Of a stretch of DNA of 18,327 bases, positions 1 through 6,130 are shown one piece after another. This DNA comes from an uncultured bacterium. GTDB lineage: Bacteria; Cyanobacteriota; Vampirovibrionia; Gastranaerophilales; Gastranaerophilaceae. Each line of letters starts with the position of its first letter. Within the stretch, counting starts at the first letter, position 1. The position numbers and the translations under genes were made by a program. The notes beneath the pieces are model-generated. The model saw only the letters and a program-made list of their open reading frames with translations, searched no databases and had not been told where the DNA came from. The stretch covers positions 1-18,327 of the forward strand of contig USCK01000018.1 in NCBI GenBank assembly GCA_900553205.1. Direction: 5' to 3'.

Positions 1-351
1 CATAGCAGCTCTATCTCTTGTTTCTTCAGCCACATCCATAAGTGCATTGATTTTAGATGTAACTAATTCTTCGTGTTTAAGAACATCTTCAAAAACTTCT
101 AATGGAGAATTCCATTCAGTTTTTGGAGCATCTATTGATGTCAAAATAACTTTACCGCCTCTTTCGTGAACATAATCATACATACCAAATGCGTGAGCTC
201 TTTCTTCTTGAACTTGAACATCCATCCAGCTTACAAAACCTTTAAGATTGATTTGCTCAAAGTATGCTTTCATTGAAAGATATAAGTATTCTGAATATAA
301 TTCAGCATTGATTTGTTCGTTAAAAGCTTTTTCTAATTTTTCGTTAATCAT
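1..351 (-). CDS. ftnA: Ferritin (FtnA-like), 3' end cut by window edge
   Basis: Iron-storage ferritin that oxidises Fe(II) at a diiron centre and stores it in a 24-mer cytoplasmic shell. The visible 117 residues are the N-terminal two thirds of a protein that is normally about 160-170 aa. They align without gaps to bacterial FtnA numbering: E17, E50 and H53 (in the QEERAHAF stretch) and E94 (in KHEE) are the ferroxidase ligands, and all four are present. The expected Gln near 127 lies outside the window. The start is the ATG whose complement is at 349-351, preceded by an AAGAAGG ribosome site about 7 nt upstream. The gene lies 26 nt downstream of yebC on the same strand, so co-transcription is possible. 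The family call is firm. Ferritin rather than bacterioferritin follows from the N-terminal INEKLEKAFNEQINAE pattern. Confidence 0.93.
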   Translation of the reverse strand, partial: MINEKLEKAFNEQINAELYSEYLYLSMKAYFEQINLKGFVSWMDVQVQEERAHAFGMYDYVHERGGKVILTSIDAPKTEWNSPLEVFEDVLKHEELVTSKINALMDVAEETRDRAAM

Positions 352-377
352 TATTGCCTTCTTTCTTATTTACTTGA

Positions 378-1127
378 TTAATAATCAAGTTTTTCCATTA
401 ACTCATCTGATATATCGCAGTTCATATAAACATTTTGTACGTCATCATGTTCTTCTAATCTGCTTAATAATCTTAGTACGTTTGTGGCTGTTTTTTCATC
501 AGTCACCTCTATAGTATTTTGAGGAATTCTTACAAATTCTGCAGTTTCTGATTTGAAACCTTCTTTTTCAAGTCCTTCTGTAATTGTTTGCAAGTTTGGA
601 ACTGATGTCATAACTTTATAAACATCATCTTCTTCAACAATATCTTCTGCATCAAGATTGATTGCAGCTTCGAATAATGCATCATAATCAACAGTATTTG
701 GGAATGTAATACAACCTTTTCTGTCGAACATCCAGCCTACACAACCTGTTTCTCCAAGATTTCCATTGAACTTTGTGAAGAAACTTCTTACATCACCTGC
801 AGTTCTGTTTTTGTTGTCTGTCATAGCCTCTACTACAACGGCAACACCACCAGCTGCGTATCCTTCGTATATTAATTCTTCATAATTATCTGTGTTGTTT
901 TTACCAGCACCTTTATCAATAGCTCGTTTAATATTATCATTTGGAAGTCCTGCAGCTTTTGCTTTTTCGATAGCAGTTCTTAATCTGAAATTACCTGCAG
1001 GGTCAGGGCCACCAAGTTTTGCTGCAACTATTAGTTCTCTCGAAAATTTTTGGAATTCAGCTGCTCTTGCTGAATCTGTTTTTGCTTTTTTATGTTTGAT
1101 TGTTGACCACTTTGAATGTCCGCTCAT
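378..1127 (-). CDS. yebC: YebC/TACO1 family translation/transcription factor
   Basis: YebC/TACO1 family protein, 249 aa, the usual length. The family is described as DNA-binding regulators in some bacteria and as ribosome-associated factors that help translate difficult proline stretches. It acts in the cytoplasm. The N-terminus MSGHSKWSTIKHKKAKTD is the family signature, followed by the SRELIVAAKLGGPDP and AAGLPNDNIKRAI segments. The reading frame stays open for 37 more codons upstream, but the start at 1125-1127 is set by the signature and a GGAGAAAA ribosome site. The upstream nitroreductase gene is separated by a 200-nt gap holding repeat-like sequence, so a separate promoter is likely, although I could not place one. 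The stop codon sits inside a 17-bp AT-rich palindrome (373-389), which could be chance. Confidence 0.95.
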   Translation of the reverse strand: MSGHSKWSTIKHKKAKTDSARAAEFQKFSRELIVAAKLGGPDPAGNFRLRTAIEKAKAAGLPNDNIKRAIDKGAGKNNTDNYEELIYEGYAAGGVAVVVEAMTDNKNRTAGDVRSFFTKFNGNLGETGCVGWMFDRKGCITFPNTVDYDALFEAAINLDAEDIVEEDDVYKVMTSVPNLQTITEGLEKEGFKSETAEFVRIPQNTIEVTDEKTATNVLRLLSRLEEHDDVQNVYMNCDISDELMEKLDY

Positions 1128-1205
1128 AAATTTTCTCCATTTCTGTCTGCAAATATATGATAACAAAAAAAGAATTTGTTTGTAGAGTTGTATTGAAAAA
1201 GATTT

Positions 1206-1235
1206 GTCATTCAGAGGGCAAAGCCCCAAAAATCT
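1206..1235. repeat. Short intergenic hairpin repeat (TCATTC...AATCT type)
   Basis: A GTCATTC start, a GGGC-AAA-GCCC hairpin at 1216-1226, and an AAATCTC end. The layout resembles the short 'gtcattctgagcgaagcgaagaatct' intergenic repeats I recall from many gut bacterial genomes. Only one copy is in this window, so membership of a dispersed family rests on that resemblance and is unverified. Confidence 0.4.
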
Positions 1236-1258
1236 CAAACAATAAATTACTAAAAGCT

Positions 1259-1317
1259 AGGTTATTATTTAGTAAGAAATCAGCATTGACAAATTCCGTA
1301 TCAGAGTACGAAATAAC
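1259..1317 (+). repeat. Intergenic repeat copy 1 (AGGTTA...TGACA...ATTCCGTA hairpin)
   Basis: This block matches the reverse complement of 15113-15170. Both have AGGTTA, an AGTAAG/ATAAG segment, ATCA, TGACA, then ATTCCGTATC followed by AGTACG and AAT. The last part forms a hairpin with arms ATTCCGTA (1293-1300) and TACGAAAT (1307-1314), with one mismatch in this copy. It lies between the nitroreductase stop and the yebC start. It is non-coding and carries no transposase, so it looks like a short palindromic repeat or non-autonomous element. Confidence 0.6.
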
Positions 1318-1328
1318 AGCACTATCCC

Positions 1329-1862
1329 CTATTCACAATACTTGTTATAAATGATATTTTCTTCTTTCCATTTTTCAATAGGAGAACTGTCTGTTTTAGG
1401 GTACCCCATTGGAATTACACACAACGGAACAATATCTTGAGGTAAATTAAGGATTCTTTGGGGTATTTCTACTCTGTCCTCTTTTGGATAGCAAGCCGTC
1501 CAAACAGCACCAAGTCCGAGAGCCTCTGTCGCTATCAATATGTTTTCTACAGCAGCACAACAATCCTGCATCCAAAAAGTATTTGCTGTTCTATCATCTT
1601 TGTTTCTTATATCACCGCAAACGACAATTCCAAGAGGCGAATTCAAGAGCATTTTTGCGTGTGGAAGCTCATTTCCCATAGCTCTCAACAAATCTTTATC
1701 ATCTACAACTACAAACTTCCAAGGTTGTCGATTACGGGCTGACGGTGCAGACATGCCGGCACGAAGTATTGTCATAATTTTGTCTTTTTCGACCGGTTTG
1801 TCCGAAAATTGTCTTACACTTTTTCTATTCAAAATGGTTTTAATAACGAGGTTTTCTTGCAT
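1329..1862 (-). CDS. Nitroreductase family protein (FMN-dependent)
   Basis: Cytoplasmic FMN-dependent NAD(P)H oxidoreductase of the nitroreductase fold. The natural substrate cannot be told from sequence (quinones, nitroaromatics, or enzyme-specific roles). The protein is 177 aa, a compact single-domain form. The N-terminal RKSVRQF and the SAPSARNRQPW segment are the FMN phosphate and ring-binding motifs of the family. The ALGLGAVWTACYP stretch and the PMGYP segment near the end are typical of the C-terminal half. The frame opens with TTG at 1863-1865 directly followed by ATG. I chose the ATG because the AGGA ribosome site lies 4 nt before it and only 1 nt before the TTG. A promoter is visible just upstream (1887-1915). 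Confidence 0.9.
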   Translation of the reverse strand: MQENLVIKTILNRKSVRQFSDKPVEKDKIMTILRAGMSAPSARNRQPWKFVVVDDKDLLRAMGNELPHAKMLLNSPLGIVVCGDIRNKDDRTANTFWMQDCCAAVENILIATEALGLGAVWTACYPKEDRVEIPQRILNLPQDIVPLCVIPMGYPKTDSSPIEKWKEENIIYNKYCE

Positions 1863-1886
1863 CAATTCCTACCGTCCCACTGTCGA

Positions 1887-1915
1887 ATAATACAAAACTT
1901 TTCGCAACATGCCAA
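1887..1915 (-). promoter_or_regulatory. Sigma-70 promoter of the nitroreductase gene
   Basis: On the minus strand, TTGGCA (complement at 1910-1915) is followed after exactly 17 nt by TATTAT (complement at 1887-1892). Each hexamer matches consensus at five of six positions. The predicted start is near 1880, leaving a short leader that contains the ribosome site. Confidence 0.7.
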
Positions 1916-1946
1916 CTTTTTTACATTTCTTAATACTGTTTAAAAA

Positions 1947-2006
1947 CATGGAAACCCATGATATGAGCATGATTTCATGACATCAAATCTCTATAATCAT
2001 GTCATG
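1947..2006 (+). promoter_or_regulatory. Palindrome-rich promoter/operator region with TATAAT
   Basis: This lies in the 157-nt gap between the nitroreductase and the plus-strand genes. It holds an inverted repeat CATGG-AAAC-CCATG (1947-1960) and an 8-bp inverted repeat CATGACAT (1976-1983) / ATGTCATG (1999-2006). A perfect TATAAT (1992-1997) sits between the second pair of arms. No convincing -35 hexamer is seen 17-18 nt upstream, which fits an activator-dependent or repressed promoter. The layout, a -10 box flanked by symmetric arms, is what a dimeric repressor site would look like. That role is inference. Confidence 0.4.
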
Positions 2007-2019
2007 GTGGGGGATAGAC

Positions 2020-2130
2020 ATGGTTCAAAAAGTAATAAATCAAGCTATTACGGGGTTTAAACGCCCTAAAACTCTTTGTAATAAACATTTACAAACGGGT
2101 TGTAAAAAGCGACTTAACCCATATAATTAA
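2020..2130 (+). CDS. Putative small basic protein, 36 aa
   Basis: A 36-codon ORF starting with ATG (MVQKVINQAITGFKRPKTLC...). A GGTGGGGGA ribosome-site-like stretch ends about 5 nt before the start, and a TATAAT box lies 23 nt upstream of the ATG. The product is rich in Lys and Arg, has two Cys (residues 20 and 28), and shows no signal peptide or membrane segment. I recognise no family. It precedes the Cys-cluster gene by about 80 nt. A small hairpin (AGGCT-GAGAA-AGCCT, just after the stop) lies between the two. It could be a real small protein, a leader peptide, or a chance ORF in a leader RNA. Confidence 0.35.
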   Translation: MVQKVINQAITGFKRPKTLCNKHLQTGCKKRLNPYN

Positions 2131-2211
2131 AGAGAGGCTGAGAAAGCCTATGGGGAATGGTTCTAAAGAGCTATTATTATATAATTGGTGGAAAAATACT
2201 TGGAGGACAGG

Positions 2212-2430
2212 TTGTTTAGAAGTCGTGATATGGGGAGAGCTATAGCTGTTAGAAGATGGACACCAACAGCTCTAGAATGTTATAAAAGAGGATGTAATTG
2301 TGAAGGTTGTTTCTATAGCGACTTTTTCAAAGGAACATCTCAAAAATGCCAAATGAAGGCATCAGTGTTGGAATTAGTTAGAGTAATCGGTACTCCAAAT
2401 GTTGAAATTCCACAAATTATTACAGATTAA
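2212..2430 (+). CDS. Small Cys-cluster protein of unknown function
   Basis: A 72-aa protein that I recognise only as a type seen in Melainabacteria-like genomes, without a known function. Five cysteines fall in a compact pattern, C-x4-C-x-C-x2-C-x12-C, in the ALECYKRGCNCEGCFYS region and a later QKCQMK. This is followed by an amphipathic ASVLELVRVIGTP helix. The spacing suggests a metal-binding knuckle (zinc or Fe-S), which is inference. The start chosen is TTG at 2212-2214, 5 nt after a GGAGG site. The frame is also open from a TTG at 2185, right after a stop codon, and an internal ATG lies at 2230. There is no signal peptide. The gene is followed by the hpf promoter, so it probably belongs to a separate short transcript. 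Confidence 0.7.
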   Translation: MFRSRDMGRAIAVRRWTPTALECYKRGCNCEGCFYSDFFKGTSQKCQMKASVLELVRVIGTPNVEIPQIITD

Positions 2431-2434
2431 TCAC

Positions 2435-2463
2435 TTTAAAAATTGTTAAGTATGTTGTATAAT
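2435..2463 (+). promoter_or_regulatory. Sigma-70 promoter of hpf
   Basis: TTTAAA (2435-2440), a 17-nt spacer, and a perfect TATAAT (2458-2463). The predicted start near 2470 gives a leader of about 22 nt containing the GGAGG site. The -10 box overlaps an upstream in-frame ATG at 2462, which argues that the coding start is 2492 instead. Confidence 0.65.
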
Positions 2464-2491
2464 GGAAAAGTACACATTATTGGAGGCATAC

Positions 2492-2875
2492 ATGCATATA
2501 CACGTAAATGGTAAAAACATCGAAATCACAGACGCTATCAAAGCTTATGTAAAAGAAAAACTAGGCAAAGTTGTTAACCATTATGATCAAATTCAGGGTA
2601 TTAAAGTTATTTTGTCCGTTATTAAAAACCCAGCAGCATCAGGCAAACATGTTGCAGAAGTAAAATGCACATTGAGCAGTGGAAATGTTGTTCATGTTGA
2701 AGAATCTGCAGAATCTATGTATGCTAGTATAGATTTAATCGCTGATAAATTAGACAGACAAGTGAAAAAAGTTAAGAGCAAATCTTTATATGCTGACAAA
2801 AACACTATCAGAAACGCTGAAATAGAAGTTGTTGAAGATGATGAAGAAGTAGCAGATATAAAAGCTATTGACTAA
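2492..2875 (+). CDS. hpf: Ribosome hibernation promoting factor (short form)
   Basis: S30AE/HPF family protein that binds the 30S decoding region and silences ribosomes when growth slows. It has 127 residues. The N-terminal 95 or so form the beta-alpha-beta-beta-beta-alpha domain: MHIHVNGKNIEITDAIKAYV, the KLGKVVNHYDQI helix, the strands IKVILSVI and VAEVKCTLSSG, and the SMYASIDLIADKLDRQVKK helix. The tail is acidic (VVEDDEEVADIKAID). The C-terminal dimerisation domain of long HPF is missing, so it is a short-form protein with an extra tail. The start at 2492 is chosen because GGAGG lies 5 nt upstream and the earlier ATG at 2462 overlaps the -10 box. The gene stands alone between its promoter and a strong terminator. 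Confidence 0.92.
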   Translation: MHIHVNGKNIEITDAIKAYVKEKLGKVVNHYDQIQGIKVILSVIKNPAASGKHVAEVKCTLSSGNVVHVEESAESMYASIDLIADKLDRQVKKVKSKSLYADKNTIRNAEIEVVEDDEEVADIKAID

Positions 2876-2893
2876 TAAAAGATATAACTTAGA

Positions 2894-2928
2894 AAAAACA
2901 GACCGTTTGTTCCAAACGGTCTGTTTTT
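2894..2928 (+). terminator. Intrinsic terminator after hpf
   Basis: A perfect 16-bp stem (2894-2909 with 2913-2928) around a TTC loop, with a GACCGTTTG core, an A run on the 5' side and a T run on the 3' side. It ends the hpf transcript. The symmetric A and T runs would also allow termination on the minus strand. Confidence 0.93.
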
Positions 2929-2950
2929 GTATAGAAACTGTTAGACAAAT

Positions 2951-2966
2951 TAGACCATATGGTCTA
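2951..2966. promoter_or_regulatory. 16-bp perfect palindrome upstream of the flagellar operon
   Basis: TAGACCATATGGTCTA reads identically on both strands without a spacer. It lies between the hpf terminator and flagellar operon 1, about 130 nt before the first start codon. A gapless palindrome of this length suits a dimeric DNA-binding regulator. It has no T run and no loop, so it is not a terminator. The operator role is inferred. Confidence 0.45.
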
Positions 2967-3050
2967 TGTACGAAAAATAAACTTCAACCCTATGATTGAT
3001 GTTTCCTTCCTCCAAATAGTTTAAATTTATAGTGTAGACTTGGTAAGTAA

Positions 3051-3079
3051 TATAAATATATTCGTACAACATTTGTACG
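3051..3079 (+). promoter_or_regulatory. Candidate -10 box and inverted repeat at start of flagellar operon 1
   Basis: TATAAA at 3051-3056 could be a -10 element; no strong -35 and no clear sigma-28 motif were found. An inverted repeat CGTACAA-CAT-TTGTACG follows at 3063-3079, exactly where transcription would start. It ends at the ribosome-site region (GGGGAGAG). A related half-site, TGTACGAA, occurs about 95 nt upstream at 2968-2975. The repeat could be an operator over the start site or a 5'-end RNA hairpin. Confidence 0.35.
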
Positions 3080-3095
3080 GGGAGAGAGTGAGAAA

Positions 3096-3686
3096 GTGGA
3101 ACTTTCCGGATTAGAGTTAACTTTAAGACGCATTAGCGCTATTGAAAATCAATTCCAAGAAATGATGAATTTCGGAACAGACAATGTTCAGCTTGATAGT
3201 GATTTTCAAAAAATTCTTGATAACACTTATGAACAACAATACGGCTCATCTTCTAAAGCAGGAGTACCTTCCTCCTCATCATCAAATGTAAGTCACGGAG
3301 ATATTGATAAACTTATCGACAAATACGCAACACAAAACAACCTAGACCCTGATTTTGTTAAAGCCGTTGTAAAACAAGAATCAGGCTTCAACCCAAAGGC
3401 AAAATCACACTGTGGAGCAATGGGGCTTATGCAACTTATGCCTTCTACAGCACAAGGTTTGGGAGTTACAAACGCATTTGATGCAGAACAAAACATCTAT
3501 GGTGGTACAAAATACTTGAAAGGACTTATGGACAGATTTGGCAACAACAAAGAACTTGCTCTTGCTGCCTACAACGCAGGTCCAAATGCCGTTAAAAAAT
3601 ATAACGGTGTGCCACCATACAAAGAAACTCAAAACTATGTAAAAAATGTAATGGCAAGCTACGGAAGATTTAAGGACGCAAACTAA
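3096..3686 (+). CDS. Lytic transglycosylase (SLT domain), flagellar operon
   Basis: Peptidoglycan-cleaving lytic transglycosylase of the soluble SLT (goose-lysozyme-like) family, 196 aa. Residues about 66-193 are the SLT domain. The catalytic glutamate is E95 in VVKQESGFNP, followed by GAMGLMQLMPSTA (107-119) and AAYNAGP (157-163). The first 25 residues (ELTLRRISAIENQFQEMM) are helical and resemble the N-termini of other flagellar-operon transglycosylases. A Ser-rich linker lies at 51-63. No signal peptide is visible, so export may use the flagellar secretion system (inference). The start is GTG with a distant GGGGAG site. The stop overlaps the flgF start (TAATG), so the two are translationally coupled. 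It probably opens the wall for the rod, because FlgJ here has no muramidase domain. Confidence 0.88.
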   Translation: MELSGLELTLRRISAIENQFQEMMNFGTDNVQLDSDFQKILDNTYEQQYGSSSKAGVPSSSSSNVSHGDIDKLIDKYATQNNLDPDFVKAVVKQESGFNPKAKSHCGAMGLMQLMPSTAQGLGVTNAFDAEQNIYGGTKYLKGLMDRFGNNKELALAAYNAGPNAVKKYNGVPPYKETQNYVKNVMASYGRFKDAN

Positions 3687-4516
3687 TGTTACTAAGAGGA
3701 TTTGAATCAGCAACAAACGGAATGATTGCCCTAATGGACAATCTGGATAATACTGCAAACAATCTTGCCAATGTAAACACCTCAGGTTACAAAAAAAGTA
3801 TGCTTACATTCAAAAATGTAATGGATTCATCTGTTTATCAAAAAAGTGGTGAACTTATCAAAGGGCAAAGTGCTGGTAATAACAGATATTTGGGTGATTT
3901 AAGTATGGGTTCTGAAACAATGAAAATAACATACGATTTTACTCAAGGTGCTATTGCAAAAACAGGTGTTCCTTATGACTTTGCTCTACAAGGTGACGGC
4001 TTCTTCAAGGTTATGGACAGGGACGGAAACATCGGTTACACAAGAAACGGCTCCTTCTGTGCAAACAGCCAAAATTATTTGACAACCAAAGAAGGTGAAT
4101 ATGTACTTGATAATCTGAGTCGTCCAATCAGACTTATCAATGACGATATGGAAGATACCGATATGAAGTCATACCAAATTCTTGTAACAGAACAAGGAAA
4201 CATTGAAGCGTTTGACGGAAAACAAAGATTTCCGTTAGGAACTTTTGGGATATTTAATTTTAGTGATAAAGAGGATTTACGTTCTATTGGTCATTCAAAA
4301 TTTGCTCCTAGAAGTGCAAATAACAGAGAATTAGTAACACCACCTGCAAAATTTACTGTTCAACAGGGAATGTTAGAAATGTCTAATTCCAGTGTAATAA
4401 GAGAAATGTTAAATACAATACAAACATCAAGGAACTACGAATCATTAGGGAAAGTGATTACCGAAAACAGCACATTACTGGATTCGGCAATATCAGTCGG
4501 TCGTATTAGGGGGTAA
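3686..4516 (+). CDS. flgF: Flagellar basal-body rod protein FlgF-like
   Basis: Rod/hook family protein, 276 aa, assigned as proximal rod FlgF. The N-terminus (LLRGFESATNGMIALMDNLD, then ANNLANVNTSGYKK at about 26-38) is the flagellar rod motif. The central FALQGDGFFKVMDRDGNIGYTRNGSF block is the FlgE/F/G core, and the C-terminal GMLEMSNSSVIREMLNTIQTSR stretch matches the paired terminal helix. FlgF rather than FlgG follows from its position before a more canonical FlgG and its weaker match to the FlgG pattern. It overlaps the transglycosylase stop by one base. The gene ends 50 nt before flgG, and this gap has a 5-bp TAGGG/CCCTA hairpin and a good AGGAAAGG ribosome site. Confidence 0.88.
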   Translation: MLLRGFESATNGMIALMDNLDNTANNLANVNTSGYKKSMLTFKNVMDSSVYQKSGELIKGQSAGNNRYLGDLSMGSETMKITYDFTQGAIAKTGVPYDFALQGDGFFKVMDRDGNIGYTRNGSFCANSQNYLTTKEGEYVLDNLSRPIRLINDDMEDTDMKSYQILVTEQGNIEAFDGKQRFPLGTFGIFNFSDKEDLRSIGHSKFAPRSANNRELVTPPAKFTVQQGMLEMSNSSVIREMLNTIQTSRNYESLGKVITENSTLLDSAISVGRIRG

Positions 4517-4566
4517 TAGGGAATAAATAAACCCTAAATGTTAGACAAGGTGAGGAAAGGTAAAAA

Positions 4567-5355
4567 ATGTTAAGATCATTAACAACAGCAGCAACAGGCA
4601 TGATAGCTCAACAGAATAACTTAGATGTTATCGCAAACAATGTTGCGAATGTAAACACAACTGCATTTAAACATTCGAGAGCAGAATTTCAAGACCTGTT
4701 ATCACAAGCTATAAGAACCCCTGGGGCGATGATGAATCAAGGTACGTTCCAACCTGTTGGTTTGGAAATCGGACTTGGTGTTAAAACTGTTGCAACAACA
4801 AGAGTATTCACTCAAGGTACTGCGATTTCTACAGGTAGGCAACTTGATGTTGAAATCGAAGGCGACGGTTTCTTCCAAGTTATGCAACAAGACGGTACTC
4901 TTGCATACACTCGTGACGGTTGTTTTCAACTAGACTCATTGGGACAGCTTGTTACAAATGACGGTTTGATTATTCAGCCTGCAATCTCTATCCCGAGAGA
5001 TGCGACAGAAATCACAATTACTCAAGACGGTAATGTTTCTGTAACACTTCCGGGACAAACACAACAAGCGATTGTAGGTTCTCTGCAATTAGTTAAATTC
5101 CAAAACCCATCAGGGCTTTTATCTATAGGACACAACCTATACACAGAAACTCAAGCATCAGGTACCCCTATTCAGGATACTCCGGGGCAAAACGGTTTGG
5201 GACAATTACAACAATGTATGCTTGAAGGTTCTAATGTACAGATTGTAGATGAACTTATCGGACTAATCAAAGCTGAAAGAGCTTTTGAATCTAACTCAAA
5301 AATGGTTAACGCTTCTAATGACATTCTTCAAACAACTAATAACCTTGTTAGATAG
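4567..5355 (+). CDS. flgG: Flagellar distal rod protein FlgG
   Basis: Distal rod subunit, 262 aa, the usual size. It builds the drive-shaft segment crossing the periplasm through the P and L rings. The sequence is canonical: LRSLTTAATGMIAQQNNLDV, IANNVANVNTTAFKHSRAEF (about 23-42), the rod-specific RTPGAMMNQGTFQPVGLEIG region (about 50-70), VEIEGDGFFQV in the core, and LEGSNVQIVDELIGLI...RAFE at the C-terminus. An unusual detail is a Cys where the family mostly has Tyr or Phe just before LEGSNV (QQCMLEG), and another in DGCFQLD. The ribosome site is AGGAAAGG. flgA follows after 36 nt. Confidence 0.95.
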   Translation: MLRSLTTAATGMIAQQNNLDVIANNVANVNTTAFKHSRAEFQDLLSQAIRTPGAMMNQGTFQPVGLEIGLGVKTVATTRVFTQGTAISTGRQLDVEIEGDGFFQVMQQDGTLAYTRDGCFQLDSLGQLVTNDGLIIQPAISIPRDATEITITQDGNVSVTLPGQTQQAIVGSLQLVKFQNPSGLLSIGHNLYTETQASGTPIQDTPGQNGLGQLQQCMLEGSNVQIVDELIGLIKAERAFESNSKMVNASNDILQTTNNLVR

Positions 5356-5391
5356 TAAGTAGCTATTAATCAGATTTAAGAAAGAAGGAAC

Positions 5392-6102
5392 ATGAAAAAA
5401 TTATTCAGTACAATTTTAACAATATTATTATTTGCAGCATCAGCTTCTGCAAATACTATCAGTGCTGATACTTTGAAAAAAGACCTTTTGGAAGTTATCC
5501 TTCAAGATTACTCTCAAAAAACTTCTGCTGATTTGGATATCAAAATAACAATGTTACCTTTCCAAAGCCTTACTTTGCCGGACGGAAAAATATCTTACGA
5601 AATAATTAACACAACCGATTCAGCAAATATCACCTCAAGAGATGTTAAAAGAGTAAACATATTGGTAAACAATAAACTTCAAAGAACTCTAAGTGTTCCT
5701 TTGACTATCAAGGCTTATGAAGATGTTTTGGTTGCAGGAGAGAATATTTCTAGAGAACAACCTATAAATTCTGCAAGAGTAGTTTTCAAAAAAATAAATA
5801 TAGCAGATAAAAGTAATTTCGTCATAACAAGAGATATGATGAATAAAGAAATGATAACCAAAAAAGAGTTTCGTGACGGTGAATATATTGACAAAAGGTT
5901 TGTCAGAGTAAGACCTGATGTAACTCGTAATACAGAAGTTAGAATTATTCTTAATTCAAACAGTGGTTTTCAAATCGCAATAGACGGTATTGCAAAAACA
6001 GACGGTACAATAGGGGAATATGTAACCGTTGAAAACAAAATGTATAACAAAACCTACACTGCAAAAGTTATCGGTGAAAACAGAGTGCAGGTAAATATCT
6101 AA
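5392..6102 (+). CDS. flgA: Flagellar P-ring assembly chaperone FlgA
   Basis: Periplasmic chaperone needed for FlgI polymerisation into the P ring, 236 aa. A signal peptide is visible: KK, a hydrophobic run, then A-S-A with cleavage likely after residue 20. The second half, from about residue 105, is the SAF-type domain: VLVAGENISREQPI, then an ARVVFKKINI-like strand, and the terminal GTIGEYVTVENK...KTYTAKVIGENRVQV, which is the characteristic FlgA C-terminus. The ribosome site AGAAGGAA lies just upstream of the ATG. It sits directly ahead of flgH and flgI, its partners in ring assembly. Confidence 0.92.
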   Translation: MKKLFSTILTILLFAASASANTISADTLKKDLLEVILQDYSQKTSADLDIKITMLPFQSLTLPDGKISYEIINTTDSANITSRDVKRVNILVNNKLQRTLSVPLTIKAYEDVLVAGENISREQPINSARVVFKKINIADKSNFVITRDMMNKEMITKKEFRDGEYIDKRFVRVRPDVTRNTEVRIILNSNSGFQIAIDGIAKTDGTIGEYVTVENKMYNKTYTAKVIGENRVQVNI

Positions 6103-6130
6103 AACTAAAAAGACTTGGGAAGTGGTTAAA

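Noticed and set aside
373..389. 17-bp palindrome CTTGATTA-A-TAATCAAG at the yebC stop
   Set aside because: It is AT-rich and overlaps the stop codon with no T run after it. Chance is a sufficient explanation.
2185..2211. Nine-codon upstream extension of the Cys-cluster protein
   Set aside because: It would start at a TTG right after a stop codon without a ribosome site, while a GGAGG site sits 5 nt before the TTG at 2212.
2462..2491. Ten-codon upstream extension of HPF
   Set aside because: The upstream ATG overlaps the -10 box of the promoter, and the internal ATG has the GGAGG site and matches the family start.
4517..4536. TAGGG/CCCTA hairpin between flgF and flgG as a terminator
   Set aside because: It has only 5-bp arms, a 10-nt AT loop and no T run, and it lies within an otherwise continuous operon.
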